DNA of 64,000 nucleotides from Branchiostoma lanceolatum (lineage: Eukaryota > Chordata > Leptocardii > Amphioxiformes > Branchiostomatidae), in NCBI RefSeq assembly GCF_035083965.1, contig NC_089727.1:2113501-2177500 (forward strand). Direction: 5' to 3'. The position numbers were made by a program, and so were the translations under genes. Below, piece after piece: positions 10,220 to 23,100 of this stretch. The stretch's first letter is position 1. Every line of letters starts with the position of its first letter. The notes under the pieces are model-generated. The model searched no databases. It was not told the DNA's origin and saw only the letters and a program-made list of their open reading frames with translations.

Positions 10220-13200
10220 CTAAGACTGTTTCAAATGGTGCACGCCGGTCAAAGTGTTGAGGTAGAATTTGAGCCAAGACCACATAACCCCCACGGCGCA
10301 GTAGACTGATGTGAGCATGAGAGGGAGGAACGGCAGGCGTGTGGTGAGACCTAGGGCGTGATGGCCCAGACTGCAGTACAGCTGGAGTAACACCAGCCCG
10401 ACGACGTACGCAGTCTCCACGGGGGTCAGGAGGGGGAGGCAGTACGGCCGTCTCCTACTGGAGCTGTGGTAACAACAGGTAACAGCCATGACTACTACAT
10501 TCTATATCTATCTACATCTATATATACATCGACAGTACGGCCGTCTCCTACTGGAGCTGTGATAACAACAGGTAACAGCCATGACTACTACATCTATATC
10601 TATCTACATCTATATATACATCGACAGTATGGCCATGTCCTACTGGAGCTGTCATAATAACAAGAACAGCCATGACTACTACATCTACAGCTATACAATA
10701 CTAGACAAGATACCGCATGGGGCATAGCATCTAGGACAAAAGTAGAGGCCTTATCTATCTGTGGCCAGTGGTGTTGGTGCAACTGGTTCAAAAATGAACA
10801 AACAAAAAGTGATGCATCGAAAAAAATAGTGGTGATAACTAGTACCAGAGCCCAAGATTGAGTACAACAAAGGTTCCTAAGTCTTAACCTTTACTTTTAT
10901 AATTAGCACACTCAAGTAGCCATTTTGGCACCAAATTCCATATTGGTTATAGAGTCAGGCAGCAGGGAGAAGTTTAAAGAATCTTGTCTTGCTTTCTTAC
11001 AAAGTTGCCAACTTTTTTGCCATTATCAAAGTTCAAAAGGCTAAAATTGTATCTTTAAGGTACCTGAAAATCTAAATCAAGGTATCTATGAAATGGCACA
11101 TGTATCTATCTTCAAATGCTAAATTGCAATGACACAGGTAAGATAAAGTAGATAGTGGTAGGAACAAACAAAACTCACCCATGCAGCGCTCCCAGGGACA
11201 AGAAGGCGAACAGTGAGAACATCAGCATCAGGCACACTTTACTGGGGGTCTCTGGGTGGGAATAGCAATACAGTATTTGTAAGGTTGTTGAACAACATCT
11301 AATATAATAATAATATATTGTTAATTCCAGCCCACTCTTTGGTGTCGTACTTTCGTCAATACTCCGTTTGTGAAATTTGAAATGTTCTATATACCGTGCA
11401 AGTAATATAGGCTTTTATTGAAGCTATTCCAACGAGTGAAAATTTTAGTGATTTGTATGCAAGTCATGTTTTTCTATTTAAGTAAGACGTCGGACAATAC
11501 ATAGACGTTACAGTATATCTTAATATTTTAATACAAATGTTGTCTATTGTAATGAAATTCCACACAATTCAGCCTCTGGCTGCCATGTGGCGTTTTGCTC
11601 TTTGATTGTTTTAATTGAATAAACTATTATCATTGTTCAATAGGAAGAAATACAGTATTCAGTAAGAGATACAAATCATTCATGCTTTGATAAAGGATAG
11701 ACATTGAGGTACATTAATTTTGTAAATGTAATAAGATAGGCCAAATGATAGTTACTCGTTAAAGCAACTGGATAACATTTTGAAACATGCAGTCAGCTAA
11801 ACTGTCTTTACCTTATCAACATATCTATTCAGAGTTTCTGATAAAAAAATTGGAATCATTGTAAAGGATAACAATTAAGCTTTCTAATGATATCTGATAC
11901 TATATGATTCTATGACATATGATACTATTTTAGATTAATAGATAACAGCAGAGAACTGATTGGTCAAATTTGAGTTTATGGACTTTTTGTGCTGAGTTTA
12001 GTTGAATAAACATTTCATTGCAATTTTTCACTGCAAAAAATCCTTAAGAGATTCATTAGTCATGTAGGTCTATACTAGTCTGGACCTAGTCTCGTGCTCT
12101 CACGATACTAGATCACTCTGTTATCAAGACACACGGTAGACGTCGAAAATTTGGAGGTAGGTGTTTTGTTACCTTTATAAAGTCACTGACTGAATATTAT
12201 TCTAGTAATTGGTAAAAAGTCATTGGGATTCCTCACCTGCCTGTGTGTAGAGGAGTGGGAAGAGAGACAGGTGCCCACAGGTGCTGAGGAGCAGGAACAC
12301 CTGACCGTCCTGCCGACTTTCTACTGCCAGCAAACTGCGGGGGACAAAATACAGCTCAGCATTTAGTATCTTTGTAGCAGGCATGTCTCCAGGGCCAGTC
12401 TCTCTGTCCCGGGACAGAAATTTGCTTTTTGCCAATGCTAGGGATGAATTTTTCACCTCGTCAGTCCCCAAAATATGAACTTCATGACATGAAACTGATC
12501 AAAATGTATTTTGTAAGCTTAAAATGGCAGATTTAACAATGAAATTAACAACATGGGCTCCAAAACAATGAGTGGGACAGAAAAAAAATGATAAAGATGG
12601 ACACAGCCCTTCCTTTGCAGTAAAAGAAACTCAATATTCAGTACCAGCATATCTATGAAGCTTGGACATCCAGGTAGTAAGATACAGTATACAAAAGCTA
12701 CTCTGGCAACTGGATGAGTTTTGCAATCTGTCACAGAAGAAGACAGCGGATTCTGCCTGAAACATCTGACCATTTACAAATATCCAGTTGCAAATAAATT
12801 TGTATTGTGTATCAAGTACCAGTACTATCTTTGCAGTGAAAGAAACATAGCCTTTAGAACATTCAAAACCAGTGTCATTTTTGCAGCTAGTGAAAGAAAC
12901 ATAGCCCAACATTCAGAACCAGTGTTATTTTGTAGTAAGTGAAGGAAACATAGCCCAACATTCAGTGTCTCCATTCCATATTGAAGATGTGTAGAGATGT
13001 CCCTAAGAGGAATGATGAGGATGATGTCGTCCATTGCGGGTCAGAAGGATGACGGCTGAGACACAAAGATTACCGGTTTCAACCTTTCATTCAAAAGTCT
13101 TCATTAGACAATGAGGATGATGGCCTTCTCAAAAAGACTAGGGGTTCTTCCCAGTGGGGGTGAATCAACACTTATAGCCTGGTCCTTCACAGCTTGCATT

Positions 13201-14371
13201 TACTGTACAAAACTGGTGCGGTACACATAAAGGCGGTTTACTGGTTAAGAAGAACAAACAAATGAGTAAGTTACAAAGATGTACCTGAGTGGAATGATGA
13301 TGAGGATGATGGCCTTCTCGTGCACGTGGTACCCGAAGAGGAAGGAAGCGAAGGCGCAGAGGACGAGGCAGCGCAGGAAGTCCCGCGGTGTGCACGGTCG
13401 TCTCCACAGGTGCACCAGAGCAGGCTGGGGGAAAATCAAAACATGAAAAATGTGATTATTTTATCTATATCTGTATAGCCGGTATAACTGCCATTCGGCA
13501 TAACACACCAGCTTCTGTATCTGTATCTATATAGCCGGTATAACCGCCATTCGGCGTAACACACCAGCTTCTGTATCTGTATCTATATAGCCAGTATAAC
13601 CGCCATTCGGCGTAACACACCAGCTTCTGTATCTGTATCTATATAGCCGGTATAACCGCCATTCAGCATAACACACCAGCTTCTGTATCTGTATCTATGT
13701 AGCCAGTATATCCGCCATTCGGCATAACACACCAGCTTCTGTAAATTGTACATGTATCTATATAGCCGGTATAACCGCCATTCGGCATGACACACCAGCT
13801 TCTGTATTTGTATCTACATTGTATAAAGCCGGTATAACCGCCATTCGGCACAACACACCAGCTTCGCTATATTCATCTTCACGGAACAGAAACATATTGT
13901 TTTTGCTACAGTAACATTTCTTTTTCCTCTACTTCTCCAAACAAATAATGTCATTGAAAGCTGGCAAGTAAATCAGTCTTCCTGTATACTTCCTGTATAT
14001 CATGGCCATTACAACATGCAGTCAATGGATAGTACAATCAGCACCAAGGAAAGGGAATACTGTACATCCCCAAGGTGCTCACAAAGTTAAACTTACATAA
14101 AGCTTACAACATTTCCCCACAAATGCCAACCAGATACATGTGTACACAGACAGACACAAACCCACTGAAACCCACCTACCCACACACATGGAGATACACA
14201 AACAGACATAGACGTACACACATGCAGACATACACTCACAAACACACATACTACGCACACAGAGACACACACAAACACACACAATGTGACATCCACTCAC
14301 ACAGACATCCACACACCTAGACACATATGCACCCAAACATGTACTGTACACAGGCACATACAAACACACGG

Positions 14372-14409
<38 letters not shown>

Positions 14410-17400
14410 AGGCACACACACACACACACACACACCATGACCTTTAACCCCATCTCACCATCATGGCTGCCAGGGTGAGTATAACTGTGACCAGCGGTGT
14501 GATGGTCGGCAGTGCATTGTGGGTATACTCCTGTACCAGCCCCCCTGTCATGGTGGCCTGTGTGATGTCATCGGGGGACAGGAGCTTCGCACGAACAGCT
14601 GAAGGGCGGAGTAAAACAACAAGGCAATCAGACATGGCAGACTTCCTCCGTTTACGGATACAGCTCTGTGACACTCACAGTCCAATAGACAAAAGTAGCA
14701 GCACTGAAGATATGTGGCAACTTGTGTATATTGAAAATCACTGAAAAATACACACAGGTAGGCCAAAAACAACACTTCAGTCCCTTAGGGTGAAATAACG
14801 AAAACAAAAGTCTCTTGGTCCAGTTTGAAGAAGACTGAATACATGTAGCTGATCCTCCACTGGTCATAACAAAAGGCAGACACTACATTTATGAGCAGTA
14901 TACACAGAACTGATTGCATTCAACAATGTCCAAAAACAAAGAAAAACATAGGGTTATAAAGCAGCAACTCTAAATGTGTTTTAGTAGTTTCAGTACCTAC
15001 TGCAGTAGCGGCCTTGTCTGCGATGTTGTACAGAGCCCAGAAGTTGGGTGCCCAGTAGGCGTGAACCAGCCCTCTCTTCACAGGAAACAGTCGGGATAAA
15101 ACTTGACCTAGCTGGCCCTGAAAAAAAAACCCACATAAACATACAAACAGCGATGTTGTACAGAACCCAGAAGTAGGGTGACCAGTATAATGCCGGGATG
15201 GGGAAGAAATGAAATGGACTGATGGCAGCAGATATGCATACCACAGCTATTGCAGGGATGTGTTTCAAAACCAGGTTGGGCAACCAGCATGGTAATTATA
15301 CATAATCAACATGTTGAAAATCATGAGCTCCATGCATGTATGCCTAACATACATGTATTAAAGTAGTCGTATGTATGGCACCCAATTTCCAATTGGTTAC
15401 AGAGTTATGCAGCAGGGAAAAGGTTAACTCATTAAAGAGCATAGAAAACTAGACTCATTTCTAGGCTAGAAGATATTTTCACACAACATGATACACATAT
15501 GGCATCATACTATGGGCCGTACCATTAAAATGAAGGGTCCAAACGAGATGGCAAAGACCTCCAGCACGACGACCCCCAGCCCCAACAGGTTCAGCACAGA
15601 CAGACTGGTCCACTGGACACGCCCGTCTGAGGACAGAGTTGGGAGACACTGATTGCTTTAAATTTGTTATTTATACTGAGCTTCCATGTTAGTGGAAAGT
15701 GGAAAGGTACCATTATGTTGTAAAGAATACAATATATACATAAGTTTTATAATCATGGTGACATGGCACATGTATATATCACGTCAGAGATCAAGTGCTC
15801 CTTTTTATACTAAGTATAATCAATCAATCAATCAATCAATTCAATTCTTTATCAACATACAAACACTGCAGACATATGGCATGAGTTGTGTATACTTAAA
15901 GAGATCTAAAGATTTCAATTATTTTTCGAATTTCTAATAGTGTTATAAACATATTAAACAAATTAGAGCATAATGTACACATAGGAGTCATCTGGGTGAA
16001 ACCCATCCACTATGTCTGCTTTAAGATGTTCAGGAAGTGTCTTGACCTCTGTTTGACCTTGTGAAGCAGTGTGCCCTCAGCAGGTAGATGAAGTAGGCAG
16101 GTGCGATGTACAGGTAGATGTGCTTGAAGTTCAGCAGCAAGGAGAACCAGAACGCTCCTTCAAGATGTCTTCTCTGTAAAACATTCAGACAAAATGTTCT
16201 CAGGAGAGTACTGTGGTCACTGTATACATGTAGTTTCACAAAATGTCCTTCATTGAAATAGATGAGATATTTTGTTACTCCATCCATCCAAAATCACAAA
16301 ATACATCATACAAAATTAGAAAGTCCTCAGATAATTTAAACCAGCACTAAACCCACTTCTAACTGTTGTGCCATCTTTCTAAATCCTATTTAGTACATGC
16401 TACTAATAGTACTATACTGTCTTTCTTATAGTCTTAAAATCATCATTATCACTCTACTGCATTTTTCTTTCCCATTGGATCCGTGGATTATGTTTCTCTG
16501 TGTATTCATGTGTTGTTAATGTGAAATGTGTATGAATTTGATGTGAAATGCAATAAAAAAAAGTTATCATTAGCTAAAAAAAACTCATTGCTAAAAAGCT
16601 TTAGCTTGTGCATCGTGACCACCTACCTGTAGAATCCTGGCGATGGACAACAGCTTAATTCCAGTCAGGAAACCATTGTATTGGAAATGGATGTCTGAAG
16701 CAAACTGTTAAGTTATCAAACCTACTTGTATAACATGCATTGGTAGATGAATGATCATCGCTAACTTCAAGTTCAAGTTTGGACACTACAAATCAGGAAA
16801 ATATGTAAATGTAGGGGCAAAGATGTATCTCTATTTAATGGTATTTTTGTTTGTAATAACATCAATACATATAGAGATTCAATAATTTTTTATATTTTAA
16901 TTAATCAATTGATCGATTGGTCTATCGATTGATTGATTGAATGATTGATTGATTGATTGACTGAAGCCTGCCATGAAAAGATACGGTCCACGATGAGGAG
17001 TCCGAAGTTCCACAGCAGCAGGACAGCCAGTACAAACGTCGGCTGGGACAGGAGGCTGGGGGACTTCTTTTTCCCAACAAGCTGCACACACTGACAGCAT
17101 CTGAAACAAGGCAACTACAAATGTCGGCTGGGTCAGGAGATGGGGGGACTTTTTCTTCCCAACAAGCTGCACACACTGACAACACCTGAATATGGCAGAC
17201 AACAAGCTTAAGACAATAAGAGATGGCAAATGTCACCCTCCCACACAGAAACAAGCAATGACATAGATACAAGAGCTGTAGTGCCAGCACAAACATGTGT
17301 AAATGTGTGAGTGTAAACTTCTTCTTACCAACCACCTGTACCAACTGACAACACCTAAACATGATACTAGTATACATCCTAAAAGCGATACTGACTACCT

Positions 17401-19454
17401 GTAATTGTACTTTGCACTGCAGCTACAGCTAGGTGTGGCTGTGTGAAAAATTAGTCACGTTTGGGACCACGTTCTTTACACTGCAGCAGTGACTCCTAGT
17501 ACTGAGTCCTAGCTGCAGTGCTAAGTGGAACCCGTCATTATCACCTTGACGAAGGTGACAGACAGTCACCAACACATTGGCTTTGGTAGAAATAGTTGTT
17601 GGTTGTGTATAAAAAACTTTGTTATCCATTATCTCCCACTTACTCGTACACGGCGTACACCAGCAGCAGGTCGGAAACGATGACAGACAGCCGCTGGAAC
17701 AGGACCGTAGGGAAGCTGGCGTACTTCAAGTTCGTGACCTCCAGCATGCCAGGGTCAAAGTACTTGGCTACGTGAGACAGGAGGAACTCGAACCAGGCAA
17801 ACAGGGGAGGGTAGTCCAGCGTCCACTCGGAGGTGTCCTGGAGTAGGGGGGGGGGTGGTACATATTAATAATGCTACGTGAGACAGGAGATGTACAAATG
17901 TAAAGTAAAGCAAAAGGTATACATGTAATACAAGATCATACTATATTGCTATTCTATAATAAGTTTTATTATCTACGGTACTAATGCGGGGTTTGATTTC
18001 TTCTCTGAAAGCAGTGGAAAATAAAAAGCCCCACACTTTCAATGATGAGTGGGTTGGAAGATTTCAAAAGGAATATGAGTTTCTGTGTATTTCTTAATCT
18101 AGAAAAGTTTTTGGAGATTTCGGATACTTTCGTGAAAAATCTGTTTCTTTCGGCTTCAAATTTGGGACATTTGCATATAAAATCGTATTTCATTTTCCAC
18201 TGCTTCGGTTGCACACTGTTTACATGTTCTGTCTTGGACCGATAGCTAATGAATAATCTATATGAATAATGCTACATGAGACAGGAGATATTCGAACCAG
18301 GCAACTCTTATCCGAACAGTCTATTTCACTCTAATCCACTCTATTTAGCTGTGAAGATATAACGTAATGCTCCAGACCTCATAGTACCACTGTGACACTG
18401 GCCGGCTGTGCGTGATGGCTAACCAGTTCCTGTGGACCTCGAAGTCTGTCGAACGACTGCAGAAAGAAACAGGGGAACATACATTGTACTGCGTGAAAAA
18501 ATTTCATTAGGTTGATAAATCAATTCAACATACTTTTCTATACTAGTAGGTGAACAAGCTTGATTTTCTTCTATACAGATTTTTCGACAACCTATAGACT
18601 TTTTTCATCAGTTTAGAATTTAATGTAGAGCAGAAAAATGAGGTTGTGTACCTAAGAACAAGGAGGCGTTTTATATAGATTTTATATAGATATTTCTATA
18701 TAAAACCTTCTTGCTAAGAATCTACTACATGTATATGTTAAAGGGAATCAAAGTGTATTGGTCAACTGGTATGTAGATCAGCCGTTTGTGATTGAGCAGC
18801 ATATTTAATTAAAGTGAAAGTCGCCTTCCCAAAAATGTAGCATCAGCTGATGGTTTTACATTTATTTCTTTATAACATATTCGTCACATCTTTAATAGGT
18901 CCTGTATTTAGTACTATTACGCCATAGGAAGGGAGGTTGCCGAATACTGGAGGGGGAGTGTATAGCAGACAAGCGCCAGTGGTGACACGAGAAGAAGAAG
19001 AAGAATGTGAAAGTGACAGTAGAGATATTTGATTAGTTGTTCCACTATACATGTAACTTATAGCAACAACCACTTTCACTCGCAAGTTGCCCTTCGAGTT
19101 TGAAAGTTTTGTTTGTTTTTGTTTGAAGCATAACTTTAACAATCCCCATCTATTCCCTATGGATGCTGCAAATTGAAAATCACAGTTGCACCGTTGCATA
19201 TCAATACCAAGTGTACTTCCAAAATGTGAAAAATATTTTCCTGGGAGACGCCTCCAAAGGGTCAAAGTTCATCCTCCATTCATTCTGATTTCAATGGCAT
19301 TTTTCGGACCATACCAGCTTCTAAATGCATTCCAACGTTGGACGGAAACATGTGTCTACATGAAAATATTGAAAGATACTCACTAGCTGGGGATAAGAAG
19401 GAGTTTCACGATTGTAACGGTCACAACAACGCAGAAGTACATGGGCGCCGCCAT
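10220..19454 (-). CDS. ALG8: Dolichyl-P-Glc:Glc1Man9GlcNAc2-PP-dolichol alpha-1,3-glucosyltransferase
   Basis: Thirteen exons read from high to low coordinate: 19384-19454, 18378-18456, 17644-17837, 16985-17100, 16627-16694, 16047-16173, 15523-15626, 14997-15117, 14459-14598, 13285-13424, 12237-12334, 11179-11251 and 10220-10463. All phases match, giving 524 aa; the human protein is about 526. Diagnostic segments: [111 protein letters not shown] and [12 protein letters not shown]. The enzyme adds the second glucose to the lipid-linked N-glycan precursor in the ER membrane; the protein is very hydrophobic and multi-spanning. The start Met at 19454 lies in a GCGCC-rich context just before the first membrane segment. 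The gene is divergent from APEH. Confidence 0.96.
10440..10680. repeat. Tandem duplication, about 93-bp unit, covering the ALG8 last-exon acceptor
   Basis: The block GACAGTACGGCCGTCTCCTA ... AACAGCCATGACTACTACATCTATA occurs about 2.5 times with a TCTATATCTACATC spacer. The first copy includes the acceptor and first bases of ALG8 exon 13 (10463). The later copies are intronic and repeat the acceptor-like sequence. Confidence 0.75.
13462..13868 (-). repeat. Minisatellite, 55-60-bp unit, about seven copies
   Basis: Tandem units of the form TATAACCGCCATTCGGC-GTAACACACCAGCTTCTGTATCTGTATCTATATAGCCGG, in ALG8 intron 9. It is the same family as 7582-7800, in opposite orientation. The array gives rise to spurious open frames rich in [12 protein letters not shown]. 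Confidence 0.9.
14100..14440. repeat. (CA)n-rich microsatellite region
   Basis: Long imperfect CA/CACA tracts, densest at 14370-14435, directly before ALG8 exon 9. Open frames here are low-complexity artefacts. Confidence 0.9.
15816..15841. repeat. (CAAT)n microsatellite
   Basis: Tandem CAAT units in an ALG8 intron; a related (GATT)n tract lies at about 16900-16965. Confidence 0.85.
17112..17356 (-). pseudogene. Two partial duplicate copies of ALG8 exon 4 start
   Basis: Upstream of true exon 4 (begins 17100) lie two further acceptor-plus-exon fragments on the minus strand, starting near 17185 and 17348. They would read [20 protein letters not shown] and [13 protein letters not shown], against [20 protein letters not shown] in the functional exon. 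Both lack the conserved downstream NFGLLIVD portion, so they appear to be non-functional tandem copies of the exon's 5' half together with its acceptor. Confidence 0.75.
17981..18243 (-). pseudogene. Non-LTR retrotransposon ORF2 C-terminus relic
   Basis: On the minus strand one frame gives [17 protein letters not shown] and, after a frameshift, another gives [15 protein letters not shown], then [11 protein letters not shown] and [13 protein letters not shown]. This matches the C-terminal C-x2-C / EDEIHFLL-CP-Y / R-FF pattern of metazoan LINE reverse transcriptases. It is short, frameshifted and intronic (ALG8 intron 2), so it is a dead fragment. Confidence 0.6.
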
Positions 19455-20190
19455 CTTGGACCGAACAGCCTGGTGGGATAGCAGATGTCAAAGTTCACAG
19501 CTGTTTCTGCCACGCTACTCGCCCCTCCCCTTTCATACCTGGGCAGCTCTCTCATAAATCTAGAAAAGCTCCCGTGAACAGGTACGTGCGTTTGCATCTA
19601 ATGATGGCTTAGACTCCAATCTATGATAGGAACAACAGAGAGCTTGAATATTATAAATATACACTTGCGTGAATATACTAGTCTACTGTCTGTCGATCTG
19701 CTCTTTGTTCTGCCGAACTTTTTATAATTTGTGGGTTTCTAGACGAGTTCAAATCCTGTTCTTCTATTATAGAAGAAACTAAGAAGGGTTGTATTACCTG
19801 GACGTGATGCCCCAGTTGAGGCCTTTGTCCAGTAAAGTGTAGATGTAGATGACTATCATGATCAAGGACAGGGTGTTATTAGCCGTCGCACTATGTCCGA
19901 TGCAGTAAAAAACTCTTGACGTTCGTTCAGAACCAGCTGTAGCATTGTAAATGCACAATGTTATGACATAACGTTACATACATATACATTATGTGTGACC
20001 CACAAGTCCACACCCGTCGTTCTAGCCATGGGGACTGTTGCAGGGCTTGTATATAGCCCGGTGTTGTACCAAGCTATATGCATAACAAGCCCTGCAACAG
20101 TCCCCACGTACGGCTACTGTCTTTCTTTCTCGATCATCAAAAGTAATTGTACTTTCCCATTTCATTAGCTGCAGATCCCATCCAGACACC
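19455..20190. promoter_or_regulatory. Divergent ALG8/APEH intergenic region
   Basis: The 736 bp between two oppositely oriented start codons must contain both promoters. An acceptor-like CACCAG precedes ALG8 at 19470 on the minus strand. A possible non-coding minus-strand exon with good splice borders lies at 19798-19936, so a spliced ALG8 5' UTR is plausible. A 22-bp inverted repeat sits at 20029-20106. No TATA box was recognised. Confidence 0.5.
20029..20106. repeat. Hairpin-forming inverted repeat in the ALG8/APEH divergent region
   Basis: Arms of 22 nt (20029-20050 and 20085-20106) are perfect reverse complements containing GGGGACTGTTGCAGGGCTTG. The loop carries a second short inverted pair, ATATAGC/GCTATAT. 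It lies 85 nt upstream of the APEH start codon. Confidence 0.85.
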
Positions 20191-23100
20191 ATGCAGGCCT
20201 CCCTCAGCACCACAGAGGCAGTGCGGGTGTACAGGGAGCTGGCACGGAGGCCCAGCGTCGCCCGCGCATGGATCAACTCTGCGAAAGACGTGGGGACAAC
20301 TGAGAGGAAACTTGCTGAGGTCAACTCCCTCTGGTCTCAGAGGGACATCGAGACGTCGAAGACCGCCAAGTTCATCAGGCATGTTGTTGTCGTTTTTGTT
20401 GTTGTTGTTGTTGTTTGCTCTTCAATAGCTCCTGTGAAGAGTTGACTTATGTGGGTTTCTCAAATTCTATATGCTTTCTAACATATTGAGATATTCTTAC
20501 ACTCAAGTAAGTGAAGTACCCACAATGTACTTAGAGTATATTTATACCAGAAGCTCACTTTAAAAGTTCACTACTAATGAAATGCAAAGATGTTCTACTA
20601 TATGCATGAGCCACTGTGTTTGTTCCTATGATACCCTCGTCATTAACATGAAACCCCTTTTGAATGATATGAAAATAAAAGGAGATTCCCCCAATTTTTG
20701 CTAGATTGTTGTTTGATGTCTAAATCTCATAAGTGTTTGATTTTGCTTAATCTCTAATTGTCTGATTTTTCTTCCTCAGGAGCCACAGGGTGGACGTGGC
20801 GGACGGCCGCGTGGCGAGTACGGAGGTCTGCGGAGCTCCTGTCGACACCAGCACCTGCCTGCTGCAGCAGACCTCTCCCTCGGGGAACTTCTCCGCAATC
20901 CTCCGTCTCATCTCCGACAAGCAGTACCTGGAGGTCTGGAGCCGCACCTGTAAGCTGAAGAACGTGGAACTGCAAGTCCTGGAGAAGCACGGGAAGGTGT
21001 ACGATGACGGAACATTCGGGTGTTTCCAGTGGTCCCCTTGTGAACGGTACCTTTTGTACGTCGCTGAGAAGAAAATGCCCAAGGTGGAGTCTTTTTTTTA
21101 ATTTTGATTATCATTCACACATACAAAAGTACAAAACATAACAACACATAGACAATTGCACAAATATATACCAATATTATTGCTACAGGGGTCACTCCCA
21201 CTGCCTTTTTTGGCTAGGGTATGCTCCCTCAGACTTTTTGACAGGTGTTTCATCCCTCCTGGATTTTTCTGTGCTAGGGTTTCTTCCAAAGGAGTAGGAC
21301 TACTAGTATATCTGTGCAGGGATGTTATCCCTGGGTCTCTGTGCAATGTTTTCCTTCCAAGTCGGACTTATAGCTTCTCTTAATTTTCATTACATATTTT
21401 TCAAATATTACAATTCCAGATGGAGTCGTTCTTCAAGCGGAAAGACAAGGAGAAGGCGGAGTCCGATGATGCGCCGGTGCGGGGGGAGGAGTTTGTGTAC
21501 CAGGAGGACTGGGGGGAGGGGCTGGTGTCCAAACATCGCCCTGTTCTCTGCATCTTTGACGTGGAAGAGGAAACAACACAGGTAAGCTGGTAAAGCCGTT
21601 ATGCAATAGATAAGGCCATACCAATTTCAAATCCAGATACCAGAATGCCTCCTTGGACACAAGCAAGAAGTGGTTCATGGACATATCCAGCCATTCTACT
21701 CTGTTAGATTATGAAAAGTCCAAGATATAAATGGATTATAATGCTTGAGGGCTCTAGACTATCAGAACTTGCAGTGATTTCTGTGGTATGAAATCCAATG
21801 CACTAGAGAGGTGAAGTTGACACCCAGTCAAATGCATGACTTGCAAGGATGCTGGAATGGTAGCAGAATGATTGCTTGAAAGGAGTGCTGCATAATTTTC
21901 TATGTTCAGTTCCTTTAGGTTCTTCAGTTCTTGAAAGTGAGAAGGCTCAAAAATTCTAATGCCATTGTTTTCTAGGTTCAAACTTTCCAACTTCTGCAAT
22001 TTTCTAAAGTTCCCTGGTCATTATCTTCACAGGTGCTGACGAGTGTTCCCGACGAGGTGTCCCCCGGACAGGCGGTGTGGTGTCCCGACGGGAAAGGCGT
22101 GGTGTTCGTGGGGTGGTGGCACGTTCCCTTCCGCCTGGGGATCATCTACTGCACCAACCGCAGGAGCGCCCTCTTCCGCCTGGACCTGGAGGGGCAGGCG
22201 TGCGAGCAGCTGACGGGAGACGGGCTGTCGGTGCGATGTCCGCGGTTCAGCCCCGACGGCAGCCGCCTGGTGTTCCTGCAGAACCCTGCAGGGGGGCCGC
22301 ACAACAGCTGCAGCCAGGTGAGTGGGGAGTGTTTTTAAACATATTATGTAGTCCGTGAATAGTTGCATCAGGTTGATAAGTCACTGAACCAGTCAGAATT
22401 GCCTTGAAGAAAGTGACAGATCTGATGGTCACCGAAACGTCAGTGGGATTAATCTCTTGGTTGTGTAAAACAAGTCTTTTTATTCACTGTATAATGTAGT
22501 TCCCAAGATGTTCTGGTATCATGTTTGTGTAACAGTAAGGGTGTTTTGCCCAGAACACAGAGGTCATGGGTTCAAATCCCCTGACATGCCACCGATGTTG
22601 TTCCCTTGGGAATGGCACTCTACACAAGTTTCCTCACTTGACCCACCTGGTGTAAAAATGGATAGCTGACTTTGGTTGGGGATGTAAAAGGCAGTGGAAA
22701 GAGAGGGTTGGGCTCCGCCTTCCAACACTAGTACTGCACCCTAGGCATAGTGGATAACAACTGTCAACTCATGCTGAAGGGATTACCTTTACCTTTTTCT
22801 TCAGTTCCAAAGAAAATAGATTATAATTGTGACTTATTAATCCATCTTACACATTTCCTGCTTCCTTTTCTTGGACCATTATGTGGGAATAAATAACCAG
22901 TCGAATTCCATTGCTTAAGCTAGTACCACCAGTAGAATTGGACATAACAATCTGCATATGTACACGTGTACATTATTTCTTAGAAACTTTCAAGATAAAA
23001 TCCCCTGGCCTATTTTATAGTAGAGAATATTTGAATCAATTACAAAAGACTGACTCTAACTTACATCCTCCCACAGGTGGCTGTGTATCTATGGAAGGAG

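Noticed and set aside
14079-14453. 124-codon minus-strand frame
   Set aside because: Pure C/V low-complexity translation of the CA microsatellite.
16922-17377. 151-codon minus-strand frame
   Set aside because: Contains ALG8 exon 4 copies read through introns in mixed frames; the phase-correct exon is 16985-17100.
18870-19265. 131-codon minus-strand frame
   Set aside because: Lies in ALG8 intron 1, with a Ser run from an AAG microsatellite and no recognisable domain.
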